NCBI RefSeq assembly: GCF_018687455.1
Contig: NZ_CP061291.1
Span: 1,612,001 to 1,676,000 of the forward strand
Direction of reading: 5' to 3'
DNA: 64,000 nucleotides
Origin: Polynucleobacter sp. TSB-Sco08W16
GTDB lineage: Bacteria > Pseudomonadota > Gammaproteobacteria > Burkholderiales > Burkholderiaceae
Below are positions 17,595 to 27,066 of the stretch, piece after piece. Position numbers and translations under genes: made by a program. Each line of letters begins with the position of its first letter. Position 1 is the first letter of the stretch. The notes under the pieces were generated by a model. It was not told the DNA's origin, ran no database searches, and was given only the letters and a program-made list of their open reading frames with translations.

Positions 17595-18659
17595 TCACTT
17601 CACGATCTGAGCTAACTTACCGCTCTTGTAAAGCTCCGCCATTTTTTCTAATGGAATAGGTTTGATTTTAGATGCCTGACCAGCAGAACCAAAAGCCTGA
17701 AAACGTGCGATACATACTTTCTTAGCAGCTTCGCGAGCTGGCTTTAAATAATCACGTGGATCAAACTTGCTTGGGTTTTCAAACAGGTATCGGCGGATAG
17801 CGCCAGTCATTGCCAAACGAATATCAGTATCGATGTTGATCTTACGAACACCATTCTTAATGCCCTCTTGAATTTCTTCAACAGGAACGCCATAGGTTTC
17901 TTTCATATCACCACCAAACTGACGAATCTCAGCAAGCAATTCTTGTGGAACGCTAGAAGAACCATGCATCACTAAGTGTGTATTTGGGATACGTGCATGA
18001 ATTTCTTTAATCCGGTCAATTGCCAAAATATCGCCAGTAGGCTTTTTGGTGAACTTATAGGCTCCATGGCTGGTACCAATTGCAATTGCCAGAGCATCAC
18101 ATTGTGTTGCCTTTACAAAGTCAGCAGCTTGCTCAACGTCAGTCAGCAGTTGTTCACGCGTCATCTTGCCGTCAGCACCATGACCATCTTCTTTATCACC
18201 TTGCATGGTCTCTAAAGAACCGAGAACACCTAGCTCAGCCTCAACCGTAACTCCAATAGAGTGAGAAAACTTGACTACTTCTCTTGATACATCGACGTTG
18301 TACTCATAGCTGGCAACTGATTTGCCATCAGCCTCCAAAGAGCCATCCATCATCACGCTCGTAAAGCCACTCTTAATCGCAGCCATGCAGACTGCTGGGC
18401 TTTGCCCGTGGTCTTGGTGCATCACTACTGGAATATGTGGATAAGCCTCTACTGCTGCAGAAATCAAATGACGTAAAAATGCTTCGCCAGCATATTTGCG
18501 CGCACCAGCGGATGCTTGCATGATCACCGGAGAGTCTGCCTCACTAGCAGCCTCCATGATCGCAGTAACTTGCTCTAAGTTATTGACGTTAAATGCTGGC
18601 AAGCCGTAGCCGTTTTCAGCCGCATGATCCAAGAGTTGTCTTAAAGATACTAAAGCCAT
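17595..18659 (-). CDS. fba: Class II fructose-bisphosphate aldolase
   Basis: 354 aa zinc-dependent aldolase cleaving fructose-1,6-bisphosphate, of the subtype also found in Calvin-cycle operons (cbbA-like). Zinc-ligand region PVVMHQDHGQSPAV at ~76-90, DGSLEADGKSVASYEYNV after it, and GTSHGAYKF with VMHGSSSVPQE in the C-half. Here it sits between pyk and purC in a glycolysis string, so a role in glycolysis/gluconeogenesis is most likely; no RuBisCO gene is in the window. Confidence 0.95.
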   Translation of the reverse strand: MALVSLRQLLDHAAENGYGLPAFNVNNLEQVTAIMEAASEADSPVIMQASAGARKYAGEAFLRHLISAAVEAYPHIPVVMHQDHGQSPAVCMAAIKSGFTSVMMDGSLEADGKSVASYEYNVDVSREVVKFSHSIGVTVEAELGVLGSLETMQGDKEDGHGADGKMTREQLLTDVEQAADFVKATQCDALAIAIGTSHGAYKFTKKPTGDILAIDRIKEIHARIPNTHLVMHGSSSVPQELLAEIRQFGGDMKETYGVPVEEIQEGIKNGVRKINIDTDIRLAMTGAIRRYLFENPSKFDPRDYLKPAREAAKKVCIARFQAFGSAGQASKIKPIPLEKMAELYKSGKLAQIVK

Positions 18660-18722
18660 AATGTTTTCTTAATATGTTGAGTGTTTAAGGTTGTAATTCA
18701 ATTTCTAAATATCGAAGCAGGT

Positions 18723-20159
18723 TTACTTCACCTGAATAATCTTGAGAGTATTAGTGCCGCCAGGTTCGCCCATTGGCTCTCCGGAAGTTAATACTACGGT
18801 ATTGCCTTTTTTGACTGCACCCAGTTTCTTTAGGCAGGCCTCTACCTCTTGCAATGCAGTATCACGATCTTTGGTGTAATCCAGGCCAATGGGCGTGACA
18901 TTGCGGTATGTGCTTAAAGCACGCTGGGTAGCTATCTTTGAAGTTAAGGCAAAGATCGGCACATGAATATTGTGGCGACTCATCCAGATTGCAGTTGAAC
19001 CAGAGTCCGTTAAGGCCGCAATGGCATCTGCATTCAAATGGTGAGCAGTAAACAAGGCGCCCAAGGCAATCGTTTGATCAATGCGGGTAAATGTTTGGTC
19101 TAAGAAATCGGTATCCAACTTCACGCGATCTGATTTCTCAGCTTCAACACAAATCTCTGCCATCGCCTTGATAGTCTGAACTGGGTACATACCGGCAGCG
19201 GATTCTGCAGATAGCATTACCGCATCAGTGCCATCCAGGACTGCATTAGCCACGTCACTCACCTCTGCACGCGTTGGCACTGGAGCATTAATCATCGACT
19301 CCATCATTTGCGTTGCAGTGATTGTGAATTTATCCGCCTCACGCGCCCAAGCAATCATCCGTTTTTGCAATGCTGGTACGGCAGCATTGCCAACCTCAAT
19401 GGCAAGATCCCCGCGAGCAACCATAATGCCGTCACTCTCAGCAATAATGCTCTTGAGGGCTTCAGGTTCAATAGCTTCAGCACGCTCTACTTTGGCGATC
19501 GTTCTTACTTTGCCAACACCATACTTGGCGCTAGCAGCATCTGCTAACTTGCGAGCATATGCCATATCAGCGCCATCTTTTGGGAAACTAATTGCCAGAA
19601 AATCAACCCCCATTGCGATTGCTGCATCTAAGTCAGCGATGTCTTTTTCAGTCAATGCAGGTGCAGTCAAACCCCCACCGGCTCGGTTGATTCCTTTGTT
19701 ATTAGAAAGTGGGCCGCCCTGCTCAACAAGGGTGAAGATTTCCCCACCTTTAACGCTTTCAACACGTAGCACCACTAAGCCATCATTTAACAAAAGACGA
19801 TCGCCTGGTTTGACATCGTTAGGCAACTCTTTGTAATCAAGCCCTACGCGACCTTGATTACCTAACTCACAAGCCACATCAAGAATAAATTTCTCACCCT
19901 CTTGGAGCAAAATCTTACTGTCAGCAAACTTGCCAACACGAATTTTTGGACCCTGAAGATCGGCCATGATGCCAACTTCTTTACCAGCTTCAGCAGAAAT
20001 GCTGCGCACTAAATCATGGCGTGCTTTGTGATCCGCTACTGTGCCATGCGAAAAGTTCATGCGCACCACATCAACACCTGCACGAATCATGTCACGTAAT
20101 ACTTCAGGCTTTTCTGATGCAGGCCCCAAAGTAGCAATGATTTTGGTTGCTCTAAGCAT
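18723..20159 (-). CDS. pyk: Pyruvate kinase
   Basis: 478 aa, transfers phosphate from phosphoenolpyruvate to ADP. It shows TKIIATLGPASEKPEVLRDMI at the start, MNFSHG, the ADLQGPKIRVG segment and MVARGDLAIEVG. The catalytic ITATQMMESMINAPVPTRAEVSDVANAVLDG block lies in the middle. The C-terminal regulatory domain is complete to the end. It follows pgk after 2 bases and precedes fba, so three consecutive lower-glycolysis genes form one unit. Confidence 0.97.
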   Translation of the reverse strand: MLRATKIIATLGPASEKPEVLRDMIRAGVDVVRMNFSHGTVADHKARHDLVRSISAEAGKEVGIMADLQGPKIRVGKFADSKILLQEGEKFILDVACELGNQGRVGLDYKELPNDVKPGDRLLLNDGLVVLRVESVKGGEIFTLVEQGGPLSNNKGINRAGGGLTAPALTEKDIADLDAAIAMGVDFLAISFPKDGADMAYARKLADAASAKYGVGKVRTIAKVERAEAIEPEALKSIIAESDGIMVARGDLAIEVGNAAVPALQKRMIAWAREADKFTITATQMMESMINAPVPTRAEVSDVANAVLDGTDAVMLSAESAAGMYPVQTIKAMAEICVEAEKSDRVKLDTDFLDQTFTRIDQTIALGALFTAHHLNADAIAALTDSGSTAIWMSRHNIHVPIFALTSKIATQRALSTYRNVTPIGLDYTKDRDTALQEVEACLKKLGAVKKGNTVVLTSGEPMGEPGGTNTLKIIQVK

Positions 20160-20161
20160 AT

Positions 20162-21373
20162 TTAATCTTTCGCCCGTTCGGCAAGCACTGCAAAGGCTGG
20201 CAAGGTTTTACCTTCAAGGAATTCCAAGAAAGCGCCGCCCCCAGTTGAGATGTAATCCACTTGATTTTCGATGCCATACTTCGCAATCGCTGCTAATGTA
20301 TCGCCGCCGCCAGCAATCGAGAATGCGGGAGAGTGAGCGATTGCTGCAGCCAGCATTTTGGTGCCACCGCCAAATTGATCGATTTCAAATACGCCCAGCG
20401 GGCCATTCCAAACAATCGTGCCGGCATGCGCAAGCATGATAGATAAACGCGCAGCAGTCTTAGGCCCAATATCCAAAATCATGTCGTCTTCAGCAACTTG
20501 ATCGGCGGGCACACGGTTAGCGCGAGCCAACGGAGAGAGTTCATTTGCAACCACAACGTCTTCCGGAATAGGAACATGAGCACCGCGCTTTTCCATGAGC
20601 TCCATAATTTCTCGAGCTTCATCTACTAGGTCTGGCTCAGCAAGAGACTTGCCGATTGGCAAACCCTTAGCCAACATAAAGGTATTAGCAATGCCGCCGC
20701 CAACAATCAGCTCATCAACCTTTTCAGAGAGCGCTTTCAGAATGGTTAGCTTAGAAGAAACTTTTGAGCCTGCAACAATAGCTACAAGTGGGCGCTTCGG
20801 ACTTGCTAACGCGCGACTTAAGGCATCTAACTCTGCAGCCATTAAAGGACCAGCACATGCAATTGGCGCAAACTTCGCAACACCATTGGTGGTTGCTTCA
20901 GCACGATGTGCCGTACCAAATGCATCATTCACATAAACATCACATAGAGCAGCAATCTTTTTTGCCAACTCATCACTGTTCTTTTTCTCACCAATATTTA
21001 AGCGGCAGTTTTCTAGAAGAACAACTTCACCTGGATTAACCTCGAAGCCACCATTCACCCAATCGCTAATTAGAGGAACCTTGCGATTGAGCAAAGTAGC
21101 AATGCGATCTGCAACAGGCGCCAAACTATCCTCAGGCTTAAATTCACCCTCCGTTGGGCGGCCCAGATGAGAAGTAACCATCACGGCAGCACCCGCATCC
21201 AAACACATCTGCACCGCAGGCATCGACGCACGAATGCGAGTGTCTTCGGTAATGTTTCCAGACTCATCTTGGGGAACATTAAGGTCGGCACGGATAAAGA
21301 CCCGCTTACCCTTTAATAGGCCTGCTTCGGCTAATTCGCTTAGACGCTTAACTTTAAATAAGGATTCCGGCAT
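20162..21373 (-). CDS. pgk: Phosphoglycerate kinase
   Basis: 403 aa, interconverts 1,3-bisphosphoglycerate and 3-phosphoglycerate with ATP formation. Motifs: KRVFIRADLNVPQDESGNITEDTRI, VMVTSHLGRPTEGE, VYVNDAFGTAHRA, the VAIVAGSKVSSKL hinge and the C-terminal STGGGAFLEFLEG nucleotide site. Full length. It is the first gene of the minus-strand string that runs to tsaC, so its promoter must lie in the 21374-21582 gap shared with divergent ilvE. Confidence 0.97.
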   Translation of the reverse strand: MPESLFKVKRLSELAEAGLLKGKRVFIRADLNVPQDESGNITEDTRIRASMPAVQMCLDAGAAVMVTSHLGRPTEGEFKPEDSLAPVADRIATLLNRKVPLISDWVNGGFEVNPGEVVLLENCRLNIGEKKNSDELAKKIAALCDVYVNDAFGTAHRAEATTNGVAKFAPIACAGPLMAAELDALSRALASPKRPLVAIVAGSKVSSKLTILKALSEKVDELIVGGGIANTFMLAKGLPIGKSLAEPDLVDEAREIMELMEKRGAHVPIPEDVVVANELSPLARANRVPADQVAEDDMILDIGPKTAARLSIMLAHAGTIVWNGPLGVFEIDQFGGGTKMLAAAIAHSPAFSIAGGGDTLAAIAKYGIENQVDYISTGGGAFLEFLEGKTLPAFAVLAERAKD

Positions 21374-21582
21374 GAGATAGGCTAAATATGGAGGTTTAAA
21401 GGGAATACTCCATTCTAAATCGTCTAGCTCCGAGACCCCAAAGGACCTCCATAACAGACTCCACCGCCTGCTCTACAATAGGGGCTTGGACGCGCCTTGA
21501 GTCAAGAAAGCTCAAACCCCTTGGCCTGGCGCCCCATTAATTCACTATTACAGATAGTTAACAGACACAAAAGGTAGAAAAA

Positions 21583-22506
21583 ATGTCGATGTCCGACCGC
21601 GATGGCTTTATTTGGTCCGATGGGAAGCTGATTCCTTGGCGCGAGGCCAATGTTCACGTCCTGACCCATAGTCTCCACTACGGAATGGGCGTATTTGAAG
21701 GCATCCGTGCCTACAAAACCCCTCAAGGCACGGCTATTTTCCGCCTCCCAGAGCACGTTAAGCGCCTCTTTAACGGCACCAAGATCTTCCAAATGAATAT
21801 GCCTTACAGCCCAGAAGAGATCACAAAGGGGATTGTGGATGTGGTTAACAGCAACAAGCTGGAAGCTTGCTATATCCGCCCAATCATCTTCATTGGCTCC
21901 CAAAAGCTGGGGATCTCCCCTAAGGGCAACACCATTCATACTGCCATTGCGGCATGGGAATGGGGTGCTTATTTGGGTGAAGATGGCCTCAATAAAGGTA
22001 TTCGCGTAAAGACCTCTTCATTTACCCGTCACTTTGTGAACTCTTCGTTGGTTCGCGCGAAAGCTTCTGGCTACTACATCAACTCCATTTTGGCTAACCA
22101 AGAAGTCACCGCCAATGGATATGACGAAGCTTTATTACTCGATACCGAAGGCTATGTGTCCGAAGGCTCTGGCGAAAACCTCTTTATGGTTCGCAACGGC
22201 ATTGTCTATACGCCAGATCTCGCATCTTGCTTAGATGGCATTACCCGTGACTCCGTGATTCAGATTGCAAAAGATCTCGGCTACGAAGTTCGCGAAAAAC
22301 GCTTAACTCGTGATGAAGTCTATTCAGCCGATGAAGCCTTCTTTACCGGTACTGCTGCTGAAGTGACTCCAATTCGTGAATTAGATGACCGTACGATTGG
22401 CGATGGTAAGCGTGGTCCAATCACCGAAAAAATTCAAAAGACGTATTTTGATGCGGTGTACGGTAGAAGTGATCAATACAAAGCGTGGCTCACTTACGTT
22501 AAATAA
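21583..22506 (+). CDS. ilvE: Branched-chain amino acid aminotransferase
   Basis: 307 aa fold-type IV PLP enzyme for the last step of Leu, Ile and Val synthesis. DRDGFIWSDGKLIPWREANVHVLTHSLHYGMGVFEGIRAY is the family N-terminus. The PLP-lysine lies in SSLVRAKASGYYINSI (~160), and the SEGSGENLFMV and FFTGTAAEVTPI blocks follow. An AAGGTAG precedes the ATG. It is divergent from pgk. The next gene starts 24 bases on, so a small operon with the zinc-finger gene is likely. Confidence 0.96.
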   Translation: MSMSDRDGFIWSDGKLIPWREANVHVLTHSLHYGMGVFEGIRAYKTPQGTAIFRLPEHVKRLFNGTKIFQMNMPYSPEEITKGIVDVVNSNKLEACYIRPIIFIGSQKLGISPKGNTIHTAIAAWEWGAYLGEDGLNKGIRVKTSSFTRHFVNSSLVRAKASGYYINSILANQEVTANGYDEALLLDTEGYVSEGSGENLFMVRNGIVYTPDLASCLDGITRDSVIQIAKDLGYEVREKRLTRDEVYSADEAFFTGTAAEVTPIRELDDRTIGDGKRGPITEKIQKTYFDAVYGRSDQYKAWLTYVK

Positions 22507-22530
22507 TATTTAGCAATCAGGAAGCAGAAT

Positions 22531-22713
22531 ATGACTCAAGCAACTATGGTGAATGGCAAAGATCTACCATTGCATTGCCCCACCAACAACACCCCCGCGT
22601 GGAATTCACATCCACGGGTATTTTTAGACATTATTAAAACCGGGGAAGCGAAGTGCCCATACTGTGGCGCTGAGTACAAACTGATTCCTGGCACTGAGCC
22701 GCACGGACACTAA
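22531..22713 (+). CDS. Small CHCC zinc-finger domain protein
   Basis: 60 aa. The pattern HCP...SHPRVFLDI...KCPYCGAEYKL gives Cys, His, Cys, Cys ligands of the zf-CHCC family, related to the zinc-binding subunit NDUFS6 of complex I. Small proteins of this kind are commonly encoded beside ilvE and waaF in beta-proteobacteria. Function is unknown; one bound zinc is expected. A GGAAG site precedes the ATG. Confidence 0.85.
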   Translation: MTQATMVNGKDLPLHCPTNNTPAWNSHPRVFLDIIKTGEAKCPYCGAEYKLIPGTEPHGH

Positions 22714-22719
22714 GCCTCA

Positions 22720-22744
22720 TCAGCGCCTCTCCGCGGGGCGCTGA
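22720..22744 (+). other. GC-rich hairpin between the zinc-finger gene and waaF
   Basis: TCAGCGCC and GGCGCTGA are perfect 8-bp arms around a 9-base loop, 7 bases after the zinc-finger stop and 16 bases before the waaF start. No T run follows, so it is not a standard terminator. It could be an mRNA processing or attenuation structure. Confidence 0.5.
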
Positions 22745-22759
22745 GTCGGGATACATCTC

Positions 22760-23794
22760 ATGAAAAGTATTCTGATCATCGCCCCAAACTGGATTGGGGA
22801 TGCCGTCATGACCCAGCCATTATTGGCAAACCTCAAGACTCAATATCCAAAAGCAAATATCGATGTGCTTGCCAGCACTTGGGTGGCACCTATTTATCGT
22901 GCTTGCAATGAGGTCAATGAAGTTATTGAAGCAAAATTCGAGCACAAACAGTTGCAATGGGGCTTAAGAAAGCAGTTAGCTAAAGAGCTTACGTTGAAAA
23001 ACTATCAAGCCTGCTTTGTTCTGCCTAATAGCTTTAAATCTGCCCTTATTCCTTGGCTGGCCAATATCCCATTTCGGATTGGCTATCGTGGTGAGTTTCG
23101 TTTTGGCTTAATCAACTTATCGCTTAAGAATCCAAGCAAAGTTAATCGCCCACCAATGGTTGAGCACTATCTCGCTCTAGGTAATCTTTTGAAAGATGGT
23201 GAACAAGAGTTTTACAACTCTATAACACCCCAACTTAATATATCGCCTATTGCAAAGCAATCTGTAGAAAATAAATTAGCTGTCGCCAACATTAACACCG
23301 CTTCTATTTTTGTATTTTGTCCTGGAGCTGAATATGGACCAACAAAACGCTGGCCTGTTGCGCACTTTGCAAAACTTGCTCAAAGTCTTGTCGAACAAAA
23401 TTCAAAAGCTCACATCATCCTCTTGGGCGGTAAAGGCGATCACAGTATTGCCGAGGATATTGCCTCTCAGGCAAAGCAACTCCCAAACATATCTAACTGG
23501 TGTGGCGATACCACCCTGGATGAAGCCATTGCCCTCATTGGCATGGCCAGCGCTGTGGTGAGTAACGACTCTGGATTGATGCATATTGCTGCTGCCCTTC
23601 AAACTCCTCAAGTGGCCATATTTGGATCAAGCGATCCGGCACATACCCCGCCCCTATCAGACAAGGCTAAGGTAATCTGGCTAAATCTGCCCTGCAGCCC
23701 ATGTCATCAGAAGATATGCCCATTGGGTCACTTACGATGCCTTAATGACATCCTCCCGCAGCAAGTTTTGGCTACACTCAATACATTGCAATAA
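22760..23794 (+). CDS. waaF: Lipopolysaccharide heptosyltransferase II (GT9)
   Basis: 344 aa inner-membrane-associated transferase adding the second heptose to the LPS inner core. It has ILIIAPNWIGDAVMTQPLLANLK at the N-terminus, FCPGAEYGPTKRWPVAHFAKLA in the middle, and VVSNDSGLMHIAAALQTPQVAIFGSSDPAHTPP as the donor-binding block. CSPCHQKICPLGHLRCLNDI is the usual end. It pairs functionally with gmhB (56465), which makes the heptose precursor. The downstream SnoaL-like gene begins 20 bases later. Confidence 0.95.
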   Translation: MKSILIIAPNWIGDAVMTQPLLANLKTQYPKANIDVLASTWVAPIYRACNEVNEVIEAKFEHKQLQWGLRKQLAKELTLKNYQACFVLPNSFKSALIPWLANIPFRIGYRGEFRFGLINLSLKNPSKVNRPPMVEHYLALGNLLKDGEQEFYNSITPQLNISPIAKQSVENKLAVANINTASIFVFCPGAEYGPTKRWPVAHFAKLAQSLVEQNSKAHIILLGGKGDHSIAEDIASQAKQLPNISNWCGDTTLDEAIALIGMASAVVSNDSGLMHIAAALQTPQVAIFGSSDPAHTPPLSDKAKVIWLNLPCSPCHQKICPLGHLRCLNDILPQQVLATLNTLQ

Positions 23795-23814
23795 ATCCTT
23801 AGGAATCGTGAGCC

Positions 23815-24249
23815 ATGACCAAACTAGCCAGACTCTTTCACAACGCAGATGATGTAGTTGAGGCTTGGCGTGATGCGTTAAAGCATCGTGACGTCAAAGG
23901 TGCCTTAGATATTTGGCTAGATGATGATTCTATTACTTGCGTACTACCTGAGGGTCATCGCCTCAGTGGTCATGCAGAGATTCGGGAGGGCCTAGAAAGG
24001 CTACTGTCAAAGCAAGCCTTATTTTTAGAACCAATTGCTTGCATTAGTCACTCTATTCTAGGCGCTGCTGTATATGACACAACTGAAGCTGTTCATCTAA
24101 GAGCGGATCAAGTTGAGGCAGAATTTTTTCTCAACATTACCCTAGTACTCCTACAAGATAGTCAGGGTTGGCGTATTGCCCACCTTCACGCCAGTCGCTC
24201 GACAGACGACACTTTTGACGCACCGTCAACACCTCACGGCTTACATTAA
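23815..24249 (+). CDS. SnoaL/NTF2-like fold protein
   Basis: 144 aa. The pattern of an N-terminal helix (VVEAWRDALKHRDVKGALDIWLDDDSITCVLPEGHRLSGHAEIREGLERLL) followed by beta strands, ending in GWRIAHLHASR, is that of the NTF2-like/SnoaL ketosteroid-isomerase-fold superfamily. The exact activity cannot be told. It lies 20 bases after waaF and 6 bases before the next gene, so it is probably co-transcribed. Confidence 0.75.
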   Translation: MTKLARLFHNADDVVEAWRDALKHRDVKGALDIWLDDDSITCVLPEGHRLSGHAEIREGLERLLSKQALFLEPIACISHSILGAAVYDTTEAVHLRADQVEAEFFLNITLVLLQDSQGWRIAHLHASRSTDDTFDAPSTPHGLH

Positions 24250-24255
24250 TTCAAG

Positions 24256-24873
24256 ATGGATGAGCAAGTACTGCGCTCACTCATTAAATGGCCAAATGTG
24301 CCAGATTGCTATGGCTGGCTTGCCTTAGATCGCAGGGGTCAATGGCGTATGTGTGATGAGTTTGCTCAACAGAATCAATTGCCCGGCCAGGTAATTAAAC
24401 ATGTTTCTTTAAATGAATTTATTTCCCGTAATTACGCTAGCGACACATCGGGAAGGTTCTTTTTTCAAAATGGTCCTCAGCGAGTATTTATCACGCTAGC
24501 GGCAACACCCTGGATAGTTCGCATGACCCCGAGCGAACGGGGCTCGAAATTGATTACCCAATGCCAAGGTGAAATCAAACCAAGCGCCGCCCTTAGCGAT
24601 GAGCATGGCAATATTTATATTGTTGGATTACTTCAACAGACGGTTTACAAAGATTTGCACGCCAATCAATTTGAGGTTGAGGATTGCGAAGGTATTGCCC
24701 TCTTGCATGATCATGACTTAGACCAATTCTCCGAGTTAGCCAAATTTCATGAAGCAGCTTGTAGCTTTGGTGGATCGTGGAATTGGCATGGTGAGCAACT
24801 GCCTCTAGACCCTATTCACTCACAAGAATTAGGCAAACGATTTGGCTTTATCCAGAAACCACAGGCTAACTAG
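24256..24873 (+). CDS. Conserved hypothetical protein
   Basis: 205 aa, not recognised as an enzyme. It begins MDEQVLRSLIKWPNVPDCYGWLALDRRGQW, an alpha/beta-looking soluble sequence with no signal peptide or membrane helix. It lies directly after the SnoaL-like gene (6-bp gap). The two are probably co-expressed with waaF. The last 8 bases overlap the 3' end of the convergent M48 protease gene. Function unknown. Confidence 0.7.
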   Translation: MDEQVLRSLIKWPNVPDCYGWLALDRRGQWRMCDEFAQQNQLPGQVIKHVSLNEFISRNYASDTSGRFFFQNGPQRVFITLAATPWIVRMTPSERGSKLITQCQGEIKPSAALSDEHGNIYIVGLLQQTVYKDLHANQFEVEDCEGIALLHDHDLDQFSELAKFHEAACSFGGSWNWHGEQLPLDPIHSQELGKRFGFIQKPQAN

Positions 24874-26566
24874 GTAGCTGCTTTTTCTCTTTCAGCTCGT
24901 CGTTGTACTGCCTTTGCATTTCTCTCAGACGAGCATCAATCGTTGAGCCTTGATAAAAATCAGAGCCTGCTGCAGCTCTAGCAATTCTCATCTGCTCCAA
25001 AGCAGAGGGCCAAGCTCCCTCAAGCGCATATTTTTCACCGAGGGCATAGTGACGCATTGGCACATTATTAGCTTGATCATATGCCTTAGAAAGTAGGCTC
25101 CACCAAATCACCTCATTTGGCTGGGCTTTAGTGCGAGCCTTTAGCCAAGCAATAGCATCGTTTGTTTTTCCCAGCCTCAATTCTGCATTCACCATTGCTA
25201 CAGCGGCGGCATAAGACTGGGGATATGCTCGCAAAGCAGACTGGGCAATTTGTAAAGCTTCATCATTCTTGCCTTTAGCTAGCGCAAGCTCCGAAGAGGT
25301 GATGTCCAAGGAAAGACTCTGACGCTGACCCGATGAGCCAGTCGAACTATATTTCTGGGATAAATTGCGGGCCTGCTGTAAATTGGCCTCAGCCACATCT
25401 ATCTTGCCCTGTCGTTGTGCAATGAGTGCCAAACCATAGAATCCCTCCATCTGCTTTCCAATGGGGGCTTGTTTACTCAAACTTTCAAATACATTCTTGA
25501 GGTCATAAATACCACTTGATGTACCAGCCTGTTCCATCCTTGCGCGGGCTTTAATGAAAAAGAATTCAGAAGTTGCGGGTACATTATGCTGAGGCACACT
25601 ACGAACTCGGTCTTGCATGTCAGCAATACGGTCGGTAGTTAATGGGTGAGAGCGCACATAGGTTGGCACACCCTTATCCATAATTCCAGTGATTTTTTGT
25701 AGGCGCTGGAAAAAATCTGGTGCGCCATTGACGTCGTAGCCACTTGCATTGAGAATCTGAAAGCCTACACGATCAGCCTCACGCTCAGCATCCCTCGAAT
25801 AGGAAAGTTGATTATTGATTGCTGCGGCTTGGCCACCCTGCATCAAGCCACCAGCCGCCTGAGGGTTGCGTGACATTGCCAAAGCACCAAGCACCATCCC
25901 AGCTAGTGCAATCATAGTATTAGTGGTCTGCCTATCCATCTGACGGGCAAGGTGACGCTGCAAAACGTGTCCAGTTTCATGACCCATCACAGAAGCCACT
26001 TCAGAATCTGTTTCTGCATCCACAATCAAGCCAGTATGAAAACCAATGAAGCCACCCGGCAATGCGAATGCATTAATACTGGAATCTTTAACGGCAAATA
26101 TTTCAAAGTTATAGGCACCACTACCCTGTTCATTAGCACCGCCAAGTTGCAATTTTTTAGCAGTCTGAATGAGGCGTCGCTCCATTTGATTCAGGTAATC
26201 ATATAGCGGCAAGTCATTGGAGTAATCCGGATCGGGCCGAATCTCGCGCATGATCAGCTCACCATACTTACGCTCATCAATGCGGCTTAAAGCATCGCCA
26301 CCCGGATCGCCCATATCCGGCAAAATAATATTAGGCTGAGTTTGAATATTATTGCGAGTCGGGGCATTAGCAGGACGAGCATCGGGAGACTGCATCGCTC
26401 GACCAATATTCTGAATGGCGGCAGAATTTCCCTCTACCAATACATCACCCACAGCCGGCGCGGCAATAATTACACCAGCCCCAGAAACTTCCAGGGATAG
26501 CGCTAGCAAAAATGCCAAAGCACGCTTAAATACAGGTGTTTTTTTGGATGACTTTATGTCTTGCAT
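24866..26566 (-). CDS. M48-family periplasmic metalloprotease with TPR domain (BepA-like)
   Basis: 566 aa. Signal sequence at ~14-36. Zinc-protease motif HETGH at 196-200 (VMGHETGHVLQRHLARQ), with a later Glu ligand in SYSRDAEREADRVGFQIL. A TPR-like C-terminal half runs from ~350 to 550. The architecture matches BepA/YfgC, which works with the BAM/LptD outer-membrane assembly system and degrades misfolded outer-membrane proteins. lptD and surA lie elsewhere in this window. The start codon is only 23 bases from that of divergent moaC, so promoters must overlap coding DNA. Confidence 0.88.
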   Translation of the reverse strand: MQDIKSSKKTPVFKRALAFLLALSLEVSGAGVIIAAPAVGDVLVEGNSAAIQNIGRAMQSPDARPANAPTRNNIQTQPNIILPDMGDPGGDALSRIDERKYGELIMREIRPDPDYSNDLPLYDYLNQMERRLIQTAKKLQLGGANEQGSGAYNFEIFAVKDSSINAFALPGGFIGFHTGLIVDAETDSEVASVMGHETGHVLQRHLARQMDRQTTNTMIALAGMVLGALAMSRNPQAAGGLMQGGQAAAINNQLSYSRDAEREADRVGFQILNASGYDVNGAPDFFQRLQKITGIMDKGVPTYVRSHPLTTDRIADMQDRVRSVPQHNVPATSEFFFIKARARMEQAGTSSGIYDLKNVFESLSKQAPIGKQMEGFYGLALIAQRQGKIDVAEANLQQARNLSQKYSSTGSSGQRQSLSLDITSSELALAKGKNDEALQIAQSALRAYPQSYAAAVAMVNAELRLGKTNDAIAWLKARTKAQPNEVIWWSLLSKAYDQANNVPMRHYALGEKYALEGAWPSALEQMRIARAAAGSDFYQGSTIDARLREMQRQYNDELKEKKQLPS

Positions 26567-26589
26567 CCCTATATGGTAAAACTTATCCT

Positions 26590-27066
26590 ATGAACAAACT
26601 AACTCATTTTGATAGTAGTGGGCAAGCCCACATGGTAAACGTTGGAGATAAGCCTAATACCCACCGTGTAGCTATTGCTACTGGCAAGATTACGATGCTC
26701 CCAGAAACCTTCAAAATGGTTGAAGTAGGCACTCAGAAGAAGGGAGATGTTCTTGGAATTGCCCGTATTGCAGGCATCCAAGCGTCTAAGAGAACTGCAG
26801 ATCTAATCCCCCTTTGCCACCCACTCTCGCTAACTCACGTTAGCCTTGAGTTTCAGTTAGAGGAAAAAACTAGCAGCATTACCTGCCAAGTTAGGGCCGA
26901 AACCACTGGGCCAACCGGAGTAGAGATGGAGGCCCTCACCGCAGTCCAAGTTGCCCTGCTCACAATTTATGACATGTGCAAAGCCGTTGATAGAGGTATG
27001 GTAATCAGCGATACAAAGCTGCTAGAGAAGAGTGGTGGTAAGTCTGGAGAGTGGAAGGCGACCTAG
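26590..27066 (+). CDS. moaC: Cyclic pyranopterin monophosphate synthase MoaC
   Basis: 158 aa from ATG 26590, which matches the family start MNKLTHFDSSGQAHMVNVG; a longer reading frame from 26536 adds 18 residues with no family match. The protein converts 3',8-cH2GTP to cPMP in molybdenum cofactor synthesis. Motifs: LIPLCHPLSLTHV, TGPTGVEMEALTAVQVALLTIYDMCKAVDRGMVI and the end KSGGKSGEW. Complete. A diverged second copy of its 3' end lies at 29522-29610. Other moa genes are not in the window. Confidence 0.95.
   Translation: MNKLTHFDSSGQAHMVNVGDKPNTHRVAIATGKITMLPETFKMVEVGTQKKGDVLGIARIAGIQASKRTADLIPLCHPLSLTHVSLEFQLEEKTSSITCQVRAETTGPTGVEMEALTAVQVALLTIYDMCKAVDRGMVISDTKLLEKSGGKSGEWKAT

Noticed and set aside
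19228..19836. 202-codon open frame antisense to pyk.
   Set aside because: It lies wholly inside pyruvate kinase, has low-complexity Ser/Ala/Ile composition typical of an antisense shadow, and no start signals.
26536..26589. Upstream extension of moaC by 18 codons.
   Set aside because: The extra residues do not match MoaC and would overlap the divergent protease start; ATG 26590 gives the family N-terminus.
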